Origin: Costus lasius
Lineage: Eukaryota > Streptophyta > Magnoliopsida > Zingiberales > Costaceae
Length of the DNA stretch: 64,000 nucleotides
Direction: 5' to 3'
Assembly: GCA_027563935.2 (NCBI GenBank)
Contig: CM050449.1
Coordinates: 86,962,371 to 87,026,370 of the forward strand
Shown here: one piece after another, positions 46,635 through 57,416 of the stretch
Numbering within the stretch: the stretch's first letter is position 1
Layout of the letters: every line of letters begins with the position of its first letter
Program-made: the position numbers and the translations under genes
Notes under the pieces: model-generated
What the model was told of the DNA's origin: nothing
The model's database searches: none
Seen by the model: the letters and a program-made list of their open reading frames with translations, nothing else

Positions 46635-46639
46635 GCTAT

Positions 46640-47576
46640 CTCTCGCACCCGCTGGCCGATGTCTTCACTTCCAGGACTGCAGTCTTTAGCAGGCCATTAG
46701 AGACTCTTCATCATCACTCTACTATCGCCACCATCACCATCATTACTAGCAGCTCTTCAGCTAGCATCTGTTCTACCTCTGCTTCTTACCTGAATCAGCT
46801 CTTTCCATAGGCACCTTCTTCAAACCTCCAGCGGTATCTCTGAGAAAAATTTTATTTCTGTTAAGTAAGAGACTATTTTTTTATCTGAGCCTTATGTATT
46901 TAAAATTGTGCAGTTAAATTTTCAAAAGACGTATCTTTGGACCCAGCCGCATCTAGCCTGACGGTACACCCCAGACGACGATTGAGCTTGCTATATAGTT
47001 TTGTCAGTATTGTTTGCACTTTCTAGTGATCTTATTTGATATGGTTGCATGACATTGCTAATTGATTTCTTTTGCTATTTACTATGATTGTTTCACTCAC
47101 TGAGATTTATATTCTATGTGGTTTCTTGAATCTATCATGTTATACTTTTGAACATGATTGTATGAGTTTGATGCTTCACACCTTTTGCATTGATTTTGAC
47201 ATTTTTGATGTTTAAAAATTTTTATGACTTGAATCCATATGATGAGAGGTGTGTAGATTTTTCTATGATGATGAATGTTTATGCATGTCAATACCTGTGA
47301 ATGGAAATATGCCTATTATGTTGAATTTATTTCTTCAATATATATCTACTTGTTGAAATTCTTCATTGATTGATGCATAAGGATTTTGGGTAGGTATGTT
47401 GTTTGATGAATGCAATCTAAGTGTGAAACATCTTTCTTGAATAAAATGAGCATATGAGTATAATTTTTGAATCGATGTCAATTGATTAACCTAGTTGACT
47501 GTTTAGTCTATTTTATTATTTGTTGGGAAAAAAGAATCCAATATCCACAAAAATCGAGAGAGACTCCCCTACTTGG
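46640..47576 (+). other. Internal piece of H between E and K
   Basis: AT-rich, collinear with about 34890-35765 of element I. It ends in CCCCTACTTGG, whose last five bases (47572-47576) are the TSD of K. No gene. Confidence 0.75.
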
Positions 47577-49074
47577 TGACACGTCCTGCAAGTGCACGGT
47601 TATGTCGGAGTAATATAAAAGATGTCGAATCCCACAGGGAACAAGGTTGAGTACCAAAAAATATGAGTTTTAATAGCTAGGCGAATCGAAACGTGGTTTT
47701 TGAAAACTAAAATCGAAAGCAAAACAAGACAAGCAATCAAAACTACGCCGGTTAAGAGTAAATATGGGAGAGATATCGGGGCTACGGTTTCCACCACGCT
47801 GACTATTTCAATCTCACAAGACAGATGTTAATTATTTGGATTATTGGTTTTGCACAAGGAATCTAACCCTAGGGTACAAGGTGCCCTCTCTCGATTGTAC
47901 ACCCTGATGTTCGGTTTAGACTGACCTCCTACTCTCGCGGTGGATCGCTCTAAATGAACCCAATGAGTTTTATGGCAGATTATGAAACCCTCGAGCGAAT
48001 ACCAAGCACTCTCGTGTCGAGGTATCGCAAGTTTTACTAAAAGATTCCTCCCTTACGATCCTCCTCTCGGTATGAATCGTAACGGCTAATACATGAAAAT
48101 ACTCGGCCAAGGTAAAATCACGGAATAAGCACATCAAAGTAAAATATGCTCACAACACAATTCAAATAACAGAATTAAGATAAAGTTTGCGATTAAATTC
48201 ATTAACGGGTTTCAACCATGCCACGAAATAGGGTTTACGCTACAATCGTCATTGAAACGCTCAAAAATCTCTCTTTTAACATAGGAAGATCACAGGAAAG
48301 AGTTTCTAAGGGATAGGAGATGATAAACCAAATCAAGTCCTAAAAAATCGAAGCGCTCTGATCGTCAAATCTCAAAAAATCGCCTCGAACACCTCTTTGC
48401 GCCGTGTTCTTCCGCCTCCGCCACTTCATCACAAGATTACTTGATCATTAGGGCATAAAAATGTAGGGCTTTTATATTCCACGCCTTCTCCTTCGAAAGA
48501 GCTTTCCATAGAGTCCTTACTTGCCAAATTTGGACTTCAAACGAGTGAGAAATCAGGTAAAATCCGAGTGAAAGTCGTGTCCGCGCGAGCCTGGGTTGAA
48601 ATCACGGGTGAACCCCGCCGGGTTCACCTGGCCGTGATTCATTCTTGGCAATCTGGCTGAAAGAAGCATGGTGAACCCCGGTTGTGCTTTGTTCTGTGCA
48701 AATTTTTGCCTAATGGAAAACTGGTGAACCGCTGGGGTTCACCCTGCCGTGATACTCTCTGTGAGGTTCTGCTGGCTGGCGAAGAAACTGGTGAACCCTA
48801 GGGGTTCACCTGGCCATATTTTTCAGGCTAACTCCGTTTGAGCCCAAATTTGACGTGTAGCTTCGTCTTTGTATAAGAAATCATCCTATAGCCTTAGAAT
48901 CTTTAAAATATATCGAAAAAGGGTGATTTTACCTGAAATTCTACAAAAGCACTAAAAAGTAAAGATTCCGAAGCTTTTAAATAAATAAGCCTTAAAAGAG
49001 CATAAAAGTGTCAAAATAAGCCTAGATTTAACATGAAATATCTATGAATATTACTACTAAAATTCAAGGCATCA
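47577..49074 (-). repeat. 3' LTR of K
   Basis: 1498 bp, TGACACG to GGCATCA in window orientation. It contains four GTGAACCC-type units (48601-48638, a half unit at 48671-48679, 48723-48743, 48790-48810). The first is nested in an outer ATCACGG/CCGTGAT stem. Confidence 0.9.
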
Positions 49075-49095
49075 AAAGACTCCAGTCTTAAATCT

Positions 49096-49113
49096 TTGCT
49101 TGTCCTCAAGCAA
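49096..49113 (-). promoter_or_regulatory. 3' LTR-proximal hairpin of K
   Basis: The element strand reads TTGCTTGAGGACAAGCAA: a perfect 7-bp stem with an AGGA loop, 21 bp before the LTR. It is identical to the H copy at 57380-57397. Confidence 0.65.
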
Positions 49114-50189
49114 TAAAATAAGATGAAATACAAGCTGGGTATAAGAGCAATCTTTCGTGTCAAGGCATACATCCAAGTTAGAAAAACATTTAATAACAAT
49201 CCAAAATCTAATCAGGAGAAATCAAGTAAATAGTTGTTTCAAGTGTTCAACAGCTTAATCACATAATTTCTAGATGCCAAACAACCTTGTAAGCAACAAA
49301 CATAGGATTCAATCAAGCTTACACACAACACTCATGCAATTCCAATCTTTCCTAATCAAATCGTTGGGGTTAACTCAAATGTTTCATTTAGGATATGATA
49401 CACTAATTATTGCATTAGACTTCAACTCATACCCTTAGGTACCATTGCTAATTTTTCACAATGCCAAGTAAAGGAGTCTCTTTATTGATTTCAACTTAAC
49501 ATCCCTTAGATTTCAACTCATGTCCTTCGGTACCACTGCCAATTTTGTGCAGTGCCAAGTAGAGGAAGCTAAGGGTGATTTTTTTTTTCATGCTCAGCAG
49601 TTGATAACATATCCTTTTTGACAGATGTAGTGTCTCCCTAACAACAAAAATATTTGACCCACTAATGAACAACTCAAACCAATCCAAATCACAAAATTTC
49701 AAAATCATAGAATAAATGGACATGATCAAAAAGTATCTCTAACAGGGAGGTATTATCAACAATATTTGATTATTCCTAACCAATCATGTATTCAACCTTT
49801 AAAAATTATGAAATGGCTATCATAGGACAAGACTCATACACATAACTGCAAACTCTTGGAAAAATGGAAAAATTTCACACAGCATATGTTAAAAGCATAG
49901 TCATCATAAAAGAGTACGGACACAGACAAAAGAGTAATGTCATACAGTCGCAGGGTGGGGCCTGAAGATGTGGACCAGGCCCACAAATATAATGGCATAT
50001 AAGATACAATGCCACAATATATCCATCACAGAATAAAAGTATCAATCCAAACACAGCAAACCACAGCACATGAAGACAATAAGCAGAGATCGGAGTAAAG
50101 ACAGCTCACCCACTCTAAAAGTTTGCATAGTCCTCTATGCAAGACCATGATGTGAGTAGAATGGATGATGATGCTGATGCTCTGGGAAG
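49114..50189 (-). other. 3' noncoding region of K
   Basis: AT-rich, no gene seen. It holds the doubled TTGGCA(C/T)TG module at 49421-49478 and 49512-49566, which matches the H and I modules on the opposite window strand. Confidence 0.65.
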
Positions 50190-51683
50190 CTATCTCCGCT
50201 TGCGCGAGCGAGAGCCAGAAGCTTGTGAGCTCTTGCTCTTCTCGCATGCGCTATAGTCTAGCTCGACCTCCTCGTCTGAAGAAATTTCCATGCATGCCAT
50301 GTTCTCTTCATTGATGAAGGCAAGCCTCTCATTCATGTTTGATAGCTTCTCCCAAACGGACCCCATCATCTTGTGCTGCCTTTGCATATGTGCTTCCATA
50401 GATTCCCAACACGAAAATTGATCTTGCTGAATATAGGAAACGGTAGTGTCTAGGTGATCGATCACCTCTCGTTGATGGAGCTACTCCTCCCTAATTTCTT
50501 GCAACACAGACAACATAGAATCATGAGAGGAGGTGCCGCCAAAGGAAAAGGCACCAGTGGCTGGTGGTGCGGTGTCAACGAGGTCAGGCTGTGCATCCTC
50601 AACCGGCTGGATACACCAGTTTCCTCGCACTCTTACTGTTGTGTGCTCTGGGTTCGGTAAAGGTAGACAGAATGGGCTCCCTTTGAATGTCATGCAGTAT
50701 GAGTCACTCTTGCGAATAATCAGCTTCATGGCGACGCAAGACTTGATGTCGGGCCTGTTGTTGCCAGTAGCTTCCAATATACTATATGGAACTATACCTA
50801 GAGAAACTGCTGAAGGAGTGATGAGACCGCCAATCACAATCGCCCCTTTCAAAGAACAGGCGATGCGGCTGAATTGCTTTGACAAATAATACCCAGAGTC
50901 CATTCTAAAACTGTGAAGCATACACCATAGATAAAATAACTCAGCCTACCGAACCATACCATCACTCTCACCGCGGCCAAAGAGGGTGTGGGCCAACACG
51001 CGGTGAACATACTTGATCACAGGGTTGCACAGACTGGATGCACGGGCCACGTGAGCCGAGTAGATGTGCTCGTTGATAATTGCTCCCCAGAAATTTTGCT
51101 CACTGTACTCAGTGGGGACTTTGCGTACACAAGGTTCAGGAAAACCATAAATGCTGCACAACTGAGAAAGAGTAAGAGTATGTTCAATGTTACCCAAGCA
51201 GAAGGTCAAGCGGCCTGGATCATCCTCAAGAATAGGGTCTGCCTTCACTTCCAAAGAGCTCAAGAATTCTAGCGTCACACCAACATAGGTGGGAGAAAAT
51301 AATCGCTGGAACTTCTCCCAACCGACTGCGGCATACATCAAGTCGACATCTTGTAGCATCCCAAGCATCTACAACGTGCCTCTATCTAAGTACCTCGTGT
51401 TGAGAACTCTGCGCTAACGCAGTGTTTGATAACGTTCTTCCTGCCCAGCATTGCAAAAGATGATCCCAAACTCGTTCGGGGGAGAGACGTACAGCTGTGG
51501 TCGACTGGTGGGCGTGCGTCCATGACGAGACGAAGAAGAAACTGGTGTGGCCGAAGATGGCCGGAAGGATGGAGGAGTTGGCGACGGCTCAAACTCGTCA
51601 TCATCAGTGGCGGACGAGTCAGAGTATGCTTGTGTCGGCCGCACGGTCCTCTTTGAAGCCATGGCTTTTGTCCTTGGAGGCAT
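50190..51683 (-). pseudogene. K 3' ORF, Athila ORF1-like, broken by four TAG codons
   Basis: One frame of 498 codons runs from 51683 to 50190. The middle reads like the Arabidopsis retrotransposon ORF-1 (ATHILA) family: FLSSLE, LTLSQLCSIYGFPEP, NFWGAI, NPVIKYVHRVLAHTLFGRG, then SGYYLSKQF and GAIVIGGLIT. The N-terminus is Ser/Pro-rich, and the C-terminus has a probable coiled coil and a basic end (RSRKRR). In-frame stops lie at 51414-51416, 51369-51371, 50946-50948 and 50481-50483, and all four are TAG. There is no frameshift. Its place downstream of pol is that of the extra ORF of Athila elements. The function of the family is not established, and no transmembrane segment typical of an envelope protein is evident here. 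Confidence 0.82.
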
Positions 51684-51997
51684 GGTGGCTAGAGATGATC
51701 GGTAGTGGCCGGCGAACTTATAGTTGAGAAGATCTGGCTGAAGGCGTAGAGAAAACGGACGCGGTGGCGGATCGACTTAAAAAGCTCGCAAAAACAGGTG
51801 AGGTGGAAATCTAGGATCGATCAAAGAAGAGACTTTTCTAGGCAAAGGGGAAACTTGGATCAAACCCTTGGAGATCTTCCTCGAGTGTGAAGAAGGAGAG
51901 AAGGCGGTGTGATCTGGTCGGCTTCATCAAAATCGGGAGGCGGCGGCGAAAGAGTCGCGTGGTGCCCAAATTTCTAGAAAGCACAAGTTAGAATACT

Positions 51998-52309
51998 GGT
52001 GAACCCGCCCGGGTTCACCTGCCTATGAACTTTACTGGTTGGGTGCTGTTGCAACAGAATTACAAGTGAACCCGCTGGGGTTCACCAGCCCGTGAAACAT
52101 AATGTGGGGGTCTTCCTGCGTAACGAAAAGATGGTGAACCCCGTGGGTTTCACCTGCCTGTGAAGCGTACTGGTCAGTTCCTGCACAGAAAGAAATACCA
52201 GTGAACCCCACTGGGGTTCACCTGCCCGTGAAATCCTTTAATCACTATTCTGGATGCGCTGTACAGTGCACTTCACGGGTGAACCCCATGGGGTTCACCA
52301 GGCCGTGAT
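51998..52309 (-). repeat. Palindrome array between pol remnant and 3' ORF of K
   Basis: Five GTGAACCC...GGGTTCAC hairpins (about 51998-52019, 52063-52085, 52132-52153, 52199-52222, 52278-52299) are mostly followed by a CCTG/CC..GTGA(A/T) tail. They are the same motif family as in the LTRs of K and unlike the intervening sequence. Confidence 0.85.
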
Positions 52310-52500
52310 GTTCACTATTCACTCAAAAAATCTAGAAAAATTCTCATGCGCTGCATCTTCCTCCTACAACATAAAGACACATCAAATTAGTAGCAATCCC
52401 CACTAGAAAATAAAAAATTAAATGAGAAAGAGATTAACAGTCTAAAACACTAACTAATAGCAAGAAGATATTATGCACAAAAACTAAAATCAATCCAAAA

Positions 52501-52518
52501 CTTGGGTTGCCTCCCAAG
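52501..52518 (-). promoter_or_regulatory. Post-pol hairpin of K
   Basis: The element strand reads CTTGGGAGGCAACCCAAG, 39 bp after the stop of the protease-integrase remnant and identical to H. Confidence 0.7.
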
Positions 52519-52557
52519 AGTGCTAGGTTTAGGTCGGTACCTCGACCATAAGAGTTT

Positions 52558-53514
52558 TCAGAGTTGAAAATTTGTGGGGTCTGAAAGAGCAAGAACTTCC
52601 TCTCTTTCAACCCTTTCATCTTCGAAGTAGTGCTTGAGGCGATGCCTGTTAACTGTGCAACTACCATTTCGCTCTGTCCAAATTGTGATGACACCATATG
52701 GTTGAACTTTCTGAATTATAAAAGGACCGAACCATCTCATGCCATGTTTTCCTAGAAATAGCCGAAGTCTTGAATTAAATAGAAGCATTTTATCTCCCTC
52801 ATGAAATTCTTTCTTCACTATGCGCTTGTCATACCAAAACTTTGTGCGTGCTTTGTAGCTCTTGGCATCCTTGGTGGGGTTTGTCAAGGTAAGCTCCAAT
52901 GGGTCCACTTCTTTCCTGAGGAGTTTAACATCCTGCGTGGCTTTTTCCACAATGTCCACGCAGTAGCATGTTCCTGCAAGAGAAGGTTTTTTCAAGGTGT
53001 CAGTCAAATCAAATTGAATAACATTGCCACAGTTGTTCAAAGATAGTTTCCCATTCTTGACATCCATGACAGTGTCTGCAGTAGCAAGAAAAGGTCTCCC
53101 CAGAATGATAGGGAGTCTGTCATCCTCATCAATCTCCAAAACAATAAAATCAGTAGGAATAAAGTAATCTCCTACTTTAACAGGTACGTCCTCTAAAATA
53201 CCAACTGGTTGATGCACTAATCTATCTGCAAGCTGTATAGAGATGTTAGTAGGTTGCAAATCCCCTAGGTCTAGCCCTTTACAAAGTGATAATGGCATGA
53301 GGCTAACACTTGCTCCTAGATCGCACAAAGTTCTCTGAAAGGACATCTCCCCAATCTGGTAGGGTATGGAGAAATTGCCTACGTCTTTAAGCTTTTGAGG
53401 GAGCTTGTTCTGAATGATGGTGTTGCACTCCTCAGTAAGTGCAACGGTCCCTTGATCCTCTAGCTTCCTCTTATTTGATAAGATGTCTTTCAAAAATTTT
53501 GCATAAGTCGGCAT
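52558..53514 (-). pseudogene. K protease joined to the integrase C-terminus by a large deletion
   Basis: The open frame from the ATG at 53514 is an internal Met of a former gag-pro-pol. The protease active site CDLGAS is near residue 65 and ILGRPFLA near residue 137. From about residue 215 the frame reads as the integrase C-terminal end (FWYDKRIV, F.EGD, MRWFGPF, VNRHRLKHY). Between them, reverse transcriptase, RNase H and the integrase zinc and catalytic core, together about 1000 residues in full Athila elements, are missing without a frame break. The joint lies in the segment rich in Lys/Glu/Leu around residues 165-215. Confidence 0.85.
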
Positions 53515-53863
53515 CAACGAAAGGGATGTTAATATAAAGTTTCTTCAATACTTCTAAAAACTTATCGAACTACTTGTCCAATTTAGCCTTGACAAGCCTC
53601 TGTGGAAAAGGAATCGGTGGCTTGTATGCAGGCGGTCCCACATAGGGCCGATCCTCTTCAGCTGGTTCAGGTACCATCGGTGTTGCATCTGACTATGGTT
53701 CCACAGGTTCTGGTGTCACTTCATCTCTCCTGTCGTCAACCGGCATCTTTGGATCTTCGAGTTGCTTGCTGCTCCAAGTGGAGATTGCATTGTAATGCTC
53801 CCTCGAGTTTACCTCTGGTTAGGATGGAAGCTTGCTTGGTGCTCTGGAAGACGAGCTAGCTTG

Positions 53864-55272
53864 CTAGGCTAGCTGACTCTCTAGTATTTTATTGTGTGTC
53901 TCCAGGGAGTCCATCCTTGTCATCATAAGTTTCTTCATGTCTGTCAGTCCTTCAAGTTGCTTGCTCAAATTTGAATCATTATTCGACCTTGGCTGTGGTG
54001 GCAGTGCATTGTAGTTCCTAGCCTGAAATCCTGGTGGTCTGAAATTCTTTTGTTGTGGTTGCCTCAAATTTCCTTGTGGGGGCTAGGTTTGCTGTGGTTG
54101 AACTTGTCCAGGCAGCATTGGCTGAGTTGTTCGGTATGAGAAATTTGGGTGGTTGCACCATCCTGGATTGAATGTGCCGGAGTATGGATTATTGTTGGGA
54201 TTGAAATTTCCAACAGCATTCAATTGCTCAAAGTGAACCGCAGCCATCTTTCCATCTCCTACCTGACAATCTGCCCTGCATGACCTGCAACTCCACAGAC
54301 CTCACAAGAAATAGCGTTAATATCCATTGAATTAACAGACCAAGAATCAATCTTTCTAGTCACATTATCCACCTTATCCGTAAGAGCAGTAAGAGAATCA
54401 AGGTCATACCTACCTAACTTCTTGTTAGAGGTACCTCTCTTAGATGTCCATTGGTGATGGTTGATCGCCATGTTCTCGAGGAGGTTCATTGCATATTCAA
54501 CTCTCGTATTCATCAAAGCACCTCCTGCTGCTGCATCCACTGTGAGTCTTGTGTTGTAATCCAAACCACTATAGAACGTTTGAATTAAGACCCAAGTCTC
54601 TATTCTGTGATGTGGACACATCCTTTCGAGCTCTTTAAACCTCTCCCAAGCCTCATATAGGGATTCTCCATCCTTTTGCATGAAACTCGTTATCTGATTT
54701 TGCAACTGAATCGTCTTGCATGGAGGAAAGTACTTGGAGAGAAAGACTTGAGAAAGCTCTGCCCATGTTCTTATCGAAGCAGACGGTAGTGTGTGCAGCC
54801 AAGCTCTCGCTCTGTCCCTCAAAGAGAGGGGAAACAATCGCAACCTGATAGCATCAGCAGACACACCGTTAATTTTTAGTATATCACAATATTCCAGAAA
54901 AATAGAGAGGTGCATGTTGGGGTCCTCAAGAGGAGAACCGCCAAATTGGTTTTGTTGCACCATAGAAAGAAGAGCTAGTTTTATTTCAAAGTTATTGGCC
55001 TCAACAACAGGCCTATCAATTCTTGATTGAAAACCATAAGCGTAGGGAGCAGAATAATCTTTCAATATCTTGTTATTGTAGTTGTTCCCCTTTGGTTGTG
55101 GTACTCGGTCATTGTTTACATCAAGCTGAATGTGCTCCATCTGATTTTCTCCTCCTGGATGGTTCATGTTTTCTTTATTCTGAAGTTGGTTCAGCTTTCT
55201 TCTTGTCCTGAACGTGCATTCGATCTCCAGATCAATGTCAAAGAATGCTCCTGCCCTAGAACTTCTTCGCAT
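53864..55272 (-). pseudogene. K gag (capsid and nucleocapsid), frameshifted
   Basis: The best start is the ATG at 55272, because the frame upstream has only a TTG. A charged N-terminus leads to the retrotransposon gag domain (about residues 100-230; FPLSLRDRARAWL, W.ELSQVFLSKYFPP, E.LYEAWERFKEL, FYSGL). A zinc knuckle then begins CEVCGVAGHAG and is broken by a shift, with a stop at 54259. The Pro/Gln/Asn-rich gag C-terminus and coiled coil continue in another frame (54067-53864). From 53863 to 53515 the gag-protease link is too damaged to read. It is the structural protein of an Athila-type particle. Confidence 0.85.
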
Positions 55273-55409
55273 AAAACGGTCAGTCAAAATTATAAAGTTC
55301 TAAGACAGTGAGTAAATAAAGAGAAAAAGAAAATTACAGTGCAGTAAAGAAAATCTAACCTAAAGCCTAGTCTACCAATTCTCAGAAGTATACTAATATC
55401 AATCGTTGT

Positions 55410-55427
55410 TCCCAGGCAACGGCACCA
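55410..55427 (-). other. Primer-binding site of K
   Basis: The element strand reads TGGTGCCGTTGCCTGGGA, six bases from the LTR: the tRNA-Asp type with two changes from the H site. It fixes the orientation of K. Confidence 0.88.
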
Positions 55428-55433
55428 AAAACA

Positions 55434-56881
55434 TGACACGTTCCGCAAGTGCACAGTTATGTCGGAGTAATATAAAAGATGTCGAATCCCACGGGGAACA
55501 GGGTTGAGTACCAAAAAATCTAAGTTTTAATAGCTAGGCGAATCGAAATGTGGTTTTTGAAAACTAAAATCGAAAACAAAACAAGACAAGCAATCACAAC
55601 TACGCCGGTTAAGAGTAAATATGGGAGAGATATCGGGGCTACGGTTTCCACCACGCTGACTATTTCAATTGCACAAGATAGATGTTAGTTATTTGGATTA
55701 TTGGTTTTGTACAAGGAATCTAACCCTAGGGTACAAGGTGCCCTCTCTCGAGTGTACACCCCGGTGTTCAGTGTAGACTGACCTCCTACTCTCGCAGTGG
55801 ATCACTCTAAACGAACCCAATGAGTTCTATGGCAGATTATGAAACCCTCGAGCGAATACCAAGCACTCTCGTGTCGAGGTATCGTAAGTTTTACTAAGAG
55901 ATTCCACCCTTACGATCCTCCTCTCGGTATGAATCGTAACGGCTAATACATGAAAATACTCGGCCAAGGTAAAATCACGGAATAAGCACGTCAAAGTAAA
56001 ATATGTTCACAACTCAATTCAAATAACAGAATTAAGATAAAGTTTGTGATTAAATTCATCAACAGGTTTCAACCACGCCCCGAAATAGGGTTTACACAAC
56101 AATCGTCATTGAAACGCTAAAAAATCTCTCTTTTAACATAGGAAGATCACAAGAAAGAGTTTCTAAGGGATAGGAGATGATAAACCGAAACAAGTCTTGA
56201 AGAATCGAAGCACTCCGATGATCAAATGTCCGAAAATCGTCTCGAACACCACTTTCCTCCGTGTTCTTCCGCCTCTGCCGCTTTATCATGTGATTACTCG
56301 ATTATTAGGGCAAAAAAATTTAGGGCTTTTATATTCCACACCTTCTCCTTCGAAAGAGCTTTCCATAGAGTCTTTACTTGCCAAATTTGGACGTCAAACA
56401 GGTGAGAAATCAGGTAAAATCCGAGTCGAAGTCGCGTCTGCGCAAGCCTGGGTTGAAATCACGGGTGAACCCCGCCGGGTTCACCTTGTCGTGATTCATT
56501 TTGGGCAATCTAGCTGAAAGAAGCATGGTGAACCCCGCCGGGGTTCACCCGGCCATGAAGCTCTCAGTGTGGTTCTGCTGGCTAACGAAGAAACTAGTGA
56601 ACCCCATGGGGTTCGCTTGGCTGTATTTTTCAGGCTAACTCTATTTGAGCCCAAATTTGACGTGTAGCTTCGTCTTTGTATAAGAAATCGTCCTATGGTC
56701 TTAGAATCTTCAAAATATGTCGAAAAAAGGTGATTTTACCTGAAATTCTACAAAAGCACTACAAAGTGAAGATTCTGAAGCTTTTAAGTAAATAAGCCTT
56801 AAAAGAGCATAAAAGTGTCAAAATAAGCCTGGATTTAACATGAAATAGCATTGAATATTACTAATAAAATGCAAGGCATCA
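55434..56881 (-). repeat. 5' LTR of K
   Basis: 1448 bp, three GTGAACCC-type hairpins (56458-56495, 56527-56549, 56597-56616), one unit fewer than the 3' LTR. Confidence 0.9.
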
Positions 56882-56886
56882 CTTGG

Positions 56887-57416
56887 CACTGTGTAAAGTT
56901 GACAGTGGTACCGAAGATATGGGTTGAAGTCTGTAAAAAAGACAAGAGAAAAAAAAATAACTCCCCTACTTGGCACTGTGTAAAATTAACAGTGGTACCT
57001 AAGACAAGGGTTGAAGTTCAAATAAAAAGTGTGTATTTATGTGGGTACATACCATCAAAAATACAATAAAAGAAAAATTAGAAAAGAAATATTCTGAGTG
57101 GAAAAAGATTTTGGATATCCTATTCCTGTAAACAAAGATATGATAGATTTAAATTGAAACTTGGGTGAATTCATGAGACTGAGATTCTGTTTATTATGCG
57201 AGTTGCGAAATTTTATTTGATCAAAGTTGTGAATCTTAAAGATTTATTTCAATGGACAATGTATTTATCTGAAATTTTATATAACAGTTGGTGGAATATT
57301 TCATGAGTGATTATATTTTAGAAATTTATTTTTCATAAAAGAGCATATTTTCCATACTTAATATTGTTTTTTTATTTATTTGCTTGAGGACAAGCAAAGT
57401 TTGAGCCTTATGTGTT
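56887..57416 (+). other. Last internal piece of H, with doubled module and LTR-proximal hairpin
   Basis: Completes module copy 1 of H (47567-47576 plus 56887-56930), which K split. Copy 2 is 56965-57018. TTGCTTGAGGACAAGCAA lies at 57380-57397, 19 bp before the 3' LTR. No gene. Confidence 0.78.

Larger units (their letters stand above)
47577..56881 (-). mobile_element. Element K: Athila-type Ty3/gypsy retrotransposon, internally deleted
   Basis: This 9.3-kb element in minus orientation is inserted in H. TSD CTTGG lies at 47572-47576 and 56882-56886. LTRs are 55434-56881 (5', 1448 bp) and 47577-49074 (3', 1498 bp); they differ by roughly 5-6% in the first 175 bp compared by eye. Order on the element strand: tRNA-Asp-type primer site, broken gag, protease fused to the integrase C-terminus, hairpin, palindrome array, Athila-type 3' ORF, doubled module, hairpin, LTR. 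Reverse transcriptase, RNase H and the integrase core are absent. Confidence 0.93.

Noticed and set aside
50190..51683. Calling the 3' ORF of K an envelope gene
   Set aside because: It matches the Athila ORF1-type sequence, and no clear transmembrane or signal segment is seen, so an envelope role is unsupported.
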